In this document: positions 5,178 to 8,905 of the stretch, piece after piece
Numbering within the stretch: the stretch's first letter is position 1
Layout: the number at the start of each line of letters is the position of its first letter
Assembly (NCBI GenBank): GCA_007570915.1
Contig: RKSK01000128.1
Location: 1 to 8,905 of the forward strand
From: Cenarchaeum sp.
Lineage (GTDB): Archaea > Thermoproteota > Nitrososphaeria > Nitrososphaerales > Nitrosopumilaceae
DNA length: 8,905 nucleotides
Direction: 5' to 3'
Made by a program: the position numbers and the translations under genes
The notes under the pieces: generated by a model
What the model saw: the letters and a program-made list of their open reading frames with translations, nothing else
Databases searched by the model: none
Told to the model about the DNA's origin: nothing

Positions 5178-5463
5178 AGGCTTTCGGCGCGGAAGGTTCT
5201 GGCGGCTGCGCCCCGCCGGCGCGCGCGATCCGCCCCACAAAGGCTTTTGCTGGCCCGCCGCCTCCCGACAGTGGCGCTGCGATCATGATCGCAAGCGCGC
5301 GGGCAGTGGCCTGCCGCCACCGGGCGATCCCTGTGGCGCGGCCGCGGACATGATCCCCCGGGCGATCGCCGGCCCGGCCAGGAACCGGGGGCGCGGCCCG
5401 CGGCCAATCCCGCGGGGGGCGGGCGCGGCGGCGCTTGGGATCGCGGGCGCGGCGCGGCCGGCC
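5178..5463. other. Intergenic stretch between cassette 2 and amrS
   Basis: 286 bases with no supported gene. It contains the perfect 16-bp palindrome TGCGATCATGATCGCA (5278-5293) and further GATC sites near 5229, 5325, 5351, 5363 and 5438. Part of it (CGATCCGCCCCACAAAGGCTT, shortened in copy 1) is weakly similar to 3775-3800, suggesting that the ancestral duplication was longer than the clear repeat. Confidence 0.45.
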
Positions 5464-5464
5464 C

Positions 5465-5472
5465 AAATATAG
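5465..5472 (+). promoter_or_regulatory. Box A of amrS
   Basis: AAATATAG is centred about 31 bases before the ATG at 5499, in otherwise nearly pure G+C. It predicts a leader of a few bases at most. Confidence 0.65.
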
Positions 5473-5498
5473 GGGGCGGGCGCGGCCGGCGGCGCGCG

Positions 5499-6551
5499 AT
5501 GGCCCGCGGCGAGACGCTTTACGAGAGCCTTGGGGGCGGGCGCGTCAGGTGCACGGCGTGCGCGCGCTACTGCGAGCTCGCCTGCGGGCAGGACGGCCTT
5601 TGCGGGGTCCGCGGCAACGACGGCGGGCGCCTCGGCCTGCGCGCGTACGGGCGCGTCATAGCAGGCCACGTCGACCCCATTGAAAAAAAGCCCGCGGTCC
5701 ACTATAGGCCCGGCTCGCGCGTCTACTCGATAGCGACGGCCGGCTGCAACTGGCTCTGCTCGTACTGCCAAAACCACGACATCAGCCAGAGGAGGCGCGT
5801 CGAGGGCGCCGAGATGTCGCCGCGCGACGTCGCCGACGCGGCCGTGGCCGCCGGCGCCGACGGCATCGCCTACACGTACAACGAGCCGACCATATTTGTC
5901 GAGTTTGCGCGCGACTGCGGGCTCGAGGCGCACAGGCGCGGCCTCTACAACGCGTTCGTCTCCAACGGGTACGCCACGCCCGAGGCAGTGGGCGTCATGG
6001 CCGAGTTCCTTGACTGCATCACCGTCGACTTTAAGGGGAACGCCGAGCCGCAGTTCATGCGCAGGCACATCGGCGTGCCCGACCCAGCGCCCATATTCGA
6101 GACGCTCCTGCGCATCAGGGACACGACGCGCATCCACATAGAGATCACCGACCTCGTCGTGCCAGGGATTGGCGACGACCCCGCGCACTGTAGGCGCCTC
6201 TGCGAGTTTGTCCATGACGAGCTCGGGCGCGACACGCCAGTCCACTTTCTGGCCTTCCACCCCGACTATCGCATGCTCGACGTGCCGCGCACGCCGGCCA
6301 GCACGCTAGAGGCCCACCACGCGATCGCGCGCGACGTCGGCCTGCGCCACGCGTACGTCGGCAACGTGCCGGGCCACGCGCTAGAGAGCACGTACTGCCC
6401 GTCGTGCGGCGAGGCCGTCGTCGAGAGGGACGGCTTTGCCGTCACGGCGTGGAGGCTCGGCGAGGGCAACAGGTGCGCGTGCGGCGAGGCGATCCCCATA
6501 GTCGGCGCGCCGCCGGCCGGGCGCAGGCGGCCCCTGCGCGTCCTGCCCTAG
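5499..6551 (+). CDS. amrS: AmmeMemoRadiSam system radical SAM enzyme
   Basis: A 350-residue cytoplasmic radical SAM protein of the AmrS family, which co-occurs with Memo and AMMECR1 proteins; the reaction is not established. The N-terminal cysteine-rich motif has Cys18, 21, 25, 29 and 35, ending C-G-V-R-G-N. The radical SAM cluster motif is C83-x3-C87-x2-C90 (G-C-N-W-L-C-S-Y-C-Q-N), which binds the 4Fe-4S cluster that cleaves SAM. The family signature Y-T-Y-N-E-P-T (125-131) and V-D-F-K-G (176-180) follow. A C-terminal zinc-ribbon-like segment has Cys300/Cys303 and Cys326/Cys328. Memo and AMMECR1 partners are not in this window. The ATG is supported by the upstream box A. The stop codon shares CTAG with the convergent cyclase gene. 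Confidence 0.95.
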   Translation: MARGETLYESLGGGRVRCTACARYCELACGQDGLCGVRGNDGGRLGLRAYGRVIAGHVDPIEKKPAVHYRPGSRVYSIATAGCNWLCSYCQNHDISQRRRVEGAEMSPRDVADAAVAAGADGIAYTYNEPTIFVEFARDCGLEAHRRGLYNAFVSNGYATPEAVGVMAEFLDCITVDFKGNAEPQFMRRHIGVPDPAPIFETLLRIRDTTRIHIEITDLVVPGIGDDPAHCRRLCEFVHDELGRDTPVHFLAFHPDYRMLDVPRTPASTLEAHHAIARDVGLRHAYVGNVPGHALESTYCPSCGEAVVERDGFAVTAWRLGEGNRCACGEAIPIVGAPPAGRRRPLRVLP

Positions 6552-7198
6552 AGGGCGACGGCGCGCGCCGGCGCGCCCGAGGCGCCAACGAGGGGCAGCG
6601 GCAGGACCGCGACGTTCGCCTCGCCGGCGCGGACCGCGCGCAGGTTGCAGAGGTTCTCGACGGCGGCCGCGCCGGCGCGCGCCAGGGCCCTGTGGGCCGG
6701 AAACCGCTCCGATCCGCCGGGATCCACGCTCGGCGAGTCGATCCCGACCATGGCCACGCGCCGGCGCGCGAGGAGGCGAGCGGCGTCGGGCGCAAGGCCG
6801 GGGCTGCCGTCATAGTAGCGCGGGCCGGCGGGGTCCTCGCGCGAGCTCCAGCGCGTCTCGACTAGCAGGCGCGAGCCGCGCTCGAGGCGGCCGGAGAGCG
6901 CCTCGAGGGACTCTAGCTCGGCGGCGCGCACGCTCTGGCCGCGGCCCTTTGGCGCGCGCAGGATGCGCGCGCGGCCCACCAGGGCAGGGGGCGGTATCTC
7001 GTCGACGCTCGCGCCGCGCGGGTCAAAGTGCAGCGGCGCGTCGACGTGCGTGCCCGTGTGCGTGCTCATCGCGACGAGCTCGAGCGCATAGCCGTCTCGC
7101 GCGTGCGAGGCCCACGGCACGAGGTGGGCCGGCGGCGAGCCCGGAAAGGGCGCAAGCGAGGGCGAGATGCGCATCGTGAGGTCGGCTGGCGCGCGCAA
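6548..7198 (-). CDS. Cyclase family protein, kynurenine-formamidase-like metal hydrolase
   Basis: A 216-residue member of the cyclase family (PF04199), metal-dependent amide or lactone hydrolases that include bacterial KynB. The metal motif H-T-G-T-H-V-D-A-P-L-H-F (47-58) provides His47, His51, Asp53 and His57. Further family marks are V-G-I-D-S-P-S-V-D-P (151-160), a conserved His169 before a hydrophobic helix, V-E-N-L (180-183) and the closing L-P-L-P-L-V-G-A-S-G-A-P-A-R. The actual substrate cannot be read from sequence, and no tryptophan-degradation genes are nearby. I chose the TTG at 7198 because it keeps the N-terminal D-L-T of the family's first strand; the ATG at 7174 would cut it off. 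It starts 5 nt after the TPR gene's stop, so it is second in that operon. Confidence 0.9.
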   Translation of the reverse strand: MRAPADLTMRISPSLAPFPGSPPAHLVPWASHARDGYALELVAMSTHTGTHVDAPLHFDPRGASVDEIPPPALVGRARILRAPKGRGQSVRAAELESLEALSGRLERGSRLLVETRWSSREDPAGPRYYDGSPGLAPDAARLLARRRVAMVGIDSPSVDPGGSERFPAHRALARAGAAAVENLCNLRAVRAGEANVAVLPLPLVGASGAPARAVAL

Positions 7199-7203
7199 GG
7201 GCG

Positions 7204-8556
7204 CTAGTGCCCCCCCGCGGGGTCGAGCTCGGCGGCGCGGCCGGCGTGGTGCGCGGCCTCCTCGGCGCGGCCCAGGCCGGCGAGCGCGCGCGCGAGGTTG
7301 TTGTGCGCGGCATAGTCGTTGGGCCGCACCTCGAGCGTGCGCCTGTACGACTCGACGGCCTCCTCGGCGCGGCCCAGGCGCAGGAGCGAGTGCGCGCGGC
7401 CGTTGTGCGTGGCGGCGTTGCGCGAGCCGGACTCGATCGCCTTTTCATAGCACTCGACGGCCTCCTCGTGGCGGTCCAGGCGCGAGAGCGCGTGGGCCTT
7501 GTTGGCCTGCGCCTTGTAGTGACCCGGGGCCACGGCGAGCGCGGCGTCATAGCACTCGATGGCCTCCTCGTGGCGGTCCAGGCGCGAGAGCGAGCGGCCC
7601 TTGTTGTTGAGCGTGCCGGGGTGCGGCGAGCCGGCGGCCAGCGCGGCGTCATAGCACTCCAGGGCCTCCTCGTGGCGGCCCAGGCGCGAGAGCGCAAAGC
7701 CGCGGTTGTTGAGTATGCCCGAGTGGCGCGGGCGCTTTTCGAGCGCTGCCTCGTAGCACGCGAGGGCCTCCTCGTGGCGGCCCACCTTTGAGAGCGAGTG
7801 GCCCTTGTTGTTGAGCGTCCCCGCGTGCGAGGAGCCCAGCGCGATCGCGCGGTCAAACGACTCGATGGCCTCGGAGTGGCGGCCTAGCACGGAGAGCGCG
7901 TGGCCGCGGTTGTTGAACGTGCCCGAGTGGCGCGGGCTTATCTCGATCGCGCGGTCAAAGCACGTGATGGCCTCCTCGTGGCGGCCCAGGCGCGAGAGCG
8001 CGTGGCCCAGGTTGCTGTGCGCGCCGGCGTGGCCGGCGTCTATGGAGATTGCGCGCTCAAAGGACGCGATTGCCTCCTCCTGGCGGCCGAGCACGGAGAG
8101 CGAGTAGCCGCGGCGGTTGTACGTGCCGGCGTGCGTGCCGTCGCGCTCTATGGCCAGGCCAAAGGACGCCAGCGCGTCCCTGTGGCGGCCCACCTTTGAG
8201 AGCGAGTAGCCGCGGTTGTCGTGGACGTCGTGCGTGTCAAGGCCCATGGAGATCGCGCGGTCAAAGCACTCGATGGCCTCGCCGTGGCGGTTTAGGCGCG
8301 AGAGCGCGTGGCCCTTTTCGTTTATGGCAGGCGCCATCTCTGGGCTTGCGGCCAGGGCCGCCTCGAGGTGGCGTATGGCCTCCTCGTGGCGGCGCAGCTC
8401 GTTCAGCGAGACGCCGCAGAGGCGGTGGGCCTCGGCGTTGGAGGCGTCGTTGGCCGCCACGCGCGCAAAGAGCTCGGCGGCCTCCTCGTGGAGGCCCTCG
8501 CGGGCCAGCTCGAGGCCCCGCTCATAGTCTGCGGCAGCCGCGGCGCGTTGTTCCAT
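7204..8556 (-). CDS. Tetratricopeptide repeat protein with 13 TPR units
   Basis: A 450-residue protein made almost entirely of TPR units of 34 residues, about 13 of them from residue 5 to the end. The units follow N-N-(R/K)-G-x-(A/S)-L-S-(R/K)-(L/V)-G-R-H-E-E-A-(I/L)-x-(C/S)-(Y/F)-x-x-A-(I/L). The first and last are the most divergent; the middle ones are very alike and read as a 102-base periodic repeat in the DNA. TPR solenoids bind partner proteins; the partner is unknown. There is no signal peptide, membrane segment or fused enzymatic domain, so it is probably cytoplasmic. The ATG at 8556 is backed by a box A 28 bases upstream. It is the first gene of an operon with the cyclase-family hydrolase. 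Confidence 0.95.
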   Translation of the reverse strand: MEQRAAAAADYERGLELAREGLHEEAAELFARVAANDASNAEAHRLCGVSLNELRRHEEAIRHLEAALAASPEMAPAINEKGHALSRLNRHGEAIECFDRAISMGLDTHDVHDNRGYSLSKVGRHRDALASFGLAIERDGTHAGTYNRRGYSLSVLGRQEEAIASFERAISIDAGHAGAHSNLGHALSRLGRHEEAITCFDRAIEISPRHSGTFNNRGHALSVLGRHSEAIESFDRAIALGSSHAGTLNNKGHSLSKVGRHEEALACYEAALEKRPRHSGILNNRGFALSRLGRHEEALECYDAALAAGSPHPGTLNNKGRSLSRLDRHEEAIECYDAALAVAPGHYKAQANKAHALSRLDRHEEAVECYEKAIESGSRNAATHNGRAHSLLRLGRAEEAVESYRRTLEVRPNDYAAHNNLARALAGLGRAEEAAHHAGRAAELDPAGGH

Positions 8557-8580
8557 GCGGCGCGCGCCGGGGCGGGGCGG

Positions 8581-8588
8581 TATTATCT
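8581..8588 (-). promoter_or_regulatory. Box A of the TPR-cyclase operon
   Basis: The minus strand reads AGATAATA, preceded by CCCAAAAG, centred about 28 bases before the ATG at 8556. The spacing implies a leaderless transcript. Confidence 0.65.
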
Positions 8589-8644
8589 CTTTTGGGCGCC
8601 TGCGCGCGGCGATGGGCTGGCCGCCGGGAGACCCCCGGCGGGTC

Positions 8645-8693
8645 GCCCCAAGGGCGGCGGCTGTCGCCGTGCGGAGGCCCCGCCGTCCCCGGC
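8645..8693. repeat. ~50-nt GC-rich direct repeat, unit 1
   Basis: GCCCCAAGGGCGGCGGCTGT begins the unit and CCCCGCCGTCCCCGGC ends it. Unit 2 is at 8779-8828, 134-135 bases away, identical except for a variable patch in the middle and one base in the first hairpin. Both units can fold. Confidence 0.65.
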
Positions 8694-8778
8694 CCTTTCC
8701 CGCCAGGCGCGGGCGGCCGGGTTTGGCTTGTTAGGCAGGCCCCTCCCGGATCTCCCCAAGGCGGCCGGCCTGTGTGCC

Positions 8779-8828
8779 GCCCCAGGGGCGGCGGCTGTCG
8801 TCCAATCGGCGGCCCCGCCGTCCCCGGC
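8779..8828. repeat. ~50-nt GC-rich direct repeat, unit 2
   Basis: Partner of 8645-8693. It starts with GCCCCAGGGGCGGC, whose GCCCC-A-GGGGC dyad is also found beside the DUF3800 copy 1 hairpin at 2730-2740. A T-rich stretch (CTCGTTTTTGGC) follows only this unit. Confidence 0.6.
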
Positions 8829-8905
8829 TCGTTTTTGGCAAAAGTTTGTGCCGGTCTTTGGCCGCGCCGTCGGGGGGCGCGGCCCGCCAATGGACCTTGC
8901 GCCCC

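Larger units (their letters stand above)
8557..8905. other. Upstream region of the TPR operon to the window end, no supported gene
   Basis: 349 bases. A minus-strand frame across it is Pro/Gly/Arg-rich, runs through the TPR promoter and resembles no family, so I leave it out. The region holds the TPR box A and a ~50-nt direct repeat with strong hairpin potential. An ATG at 8890 on the plus strand could begin a gene beyond the edge, but only five codons are visible. Confidence 0.5.

Noticed and set aside
5065..5466. Minus-strand frame with a peptide also found in the copy 1 flank (GILSRNWIRFVNNCCGIALMA)
   Set aside because: The peptide match only reflects the identical 85-bp DNA block. The rest of the frame is unrelated between the copies and of random-looking composition.
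7204..8540. Regular 102-base repeats that could look like a CRISPR or satellite array
   Set aside because: They are TPR-coding units in one continuous frame, with no unique spacers.
8522..8890. 122-codon minus-strand frame upstream of the TPR gene
   Set aside because: It overlaps the TPR gene's start and its box A and is Pro/Gly/Arg-rich. Its internal similarity comes from the non-coding direct repeat.

Overview
This is a very GC-rich archaeal fragment. The clearest lineage evidence is the rpoL-tfs pair, encoding RNA polymerase subunit L and transcription factor S, which are archaeal transcription proteins. Isolated TATA-like boxes about 27-31 bases ahead of start codons, with almost no room for leaders, support this: they are the expected layout of archaeal leaderless genes. 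AGG (Arg) and ATA (Ile) codons are common. A high-GC member of the Thaumarchaeota/Nitrososphaerota, perhaps host-associated, fits the gene content (a DUSP23-like phosphatase and a long TPR protein), but that placement is inference; no marker gene in the window settles it.

Layout. 1-549 has no convincing gene but begins with a 26-bp perfect palindrome. 550-1145 (minus) is the rpoL-tfs operon. It diverges from an unrecognised 169-residue gene (1189-1698, plus) across only 43 bp that hold promoter elements for both directions. Two tandem 50-residue paralogues follow on the plus strand (1734-2044). The second ends by overlapping the 3' end of a convergent DUSP23-like dual-specificity phosphatase (2031-2537, minus).

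2645-5177 is the most unusual part: two copies of a ~1.12-kb cassette in direct orientation, about 1.41 kb apart. Each carries a DUF3800 gene on the minus strand with the same non-coding surroundings: a 9-bp-stem hairpin just past the stop, a left-hand TTAAT box, GATC-rich palindromic repeats, and an upstream 85-bp block that is identical in the two copies. The first copy is broken by one 2-nt deletion; the second is intact. The surrounding intergenic DNA is strongly enriched in GATC.

5499-6551 (plus) encodes AmrS, the radical SAM member of the AmmeMemoRadiSam group. Its stop shares a CTAG with the stop of a convergent cyclase-family (kynurenine-formamidase-like) metal hydrolase (6548-7198, minus). 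That gene lies 5 nt downstream of a 450-residue protein built almost wholly of 13 TPR units (7204-8556, minus), so these two form an operon. 8557-8905 is non-coding as far as I can see and contains a ~50-nt direct repeat.

The window mixes ordinary core archaeal functions (transcription, a radical SAM maturation-type enzyme) with an accessory segment, the duplicated DUF3800 cassette, whose conserved non-coding parts are not explained by the protein alone.
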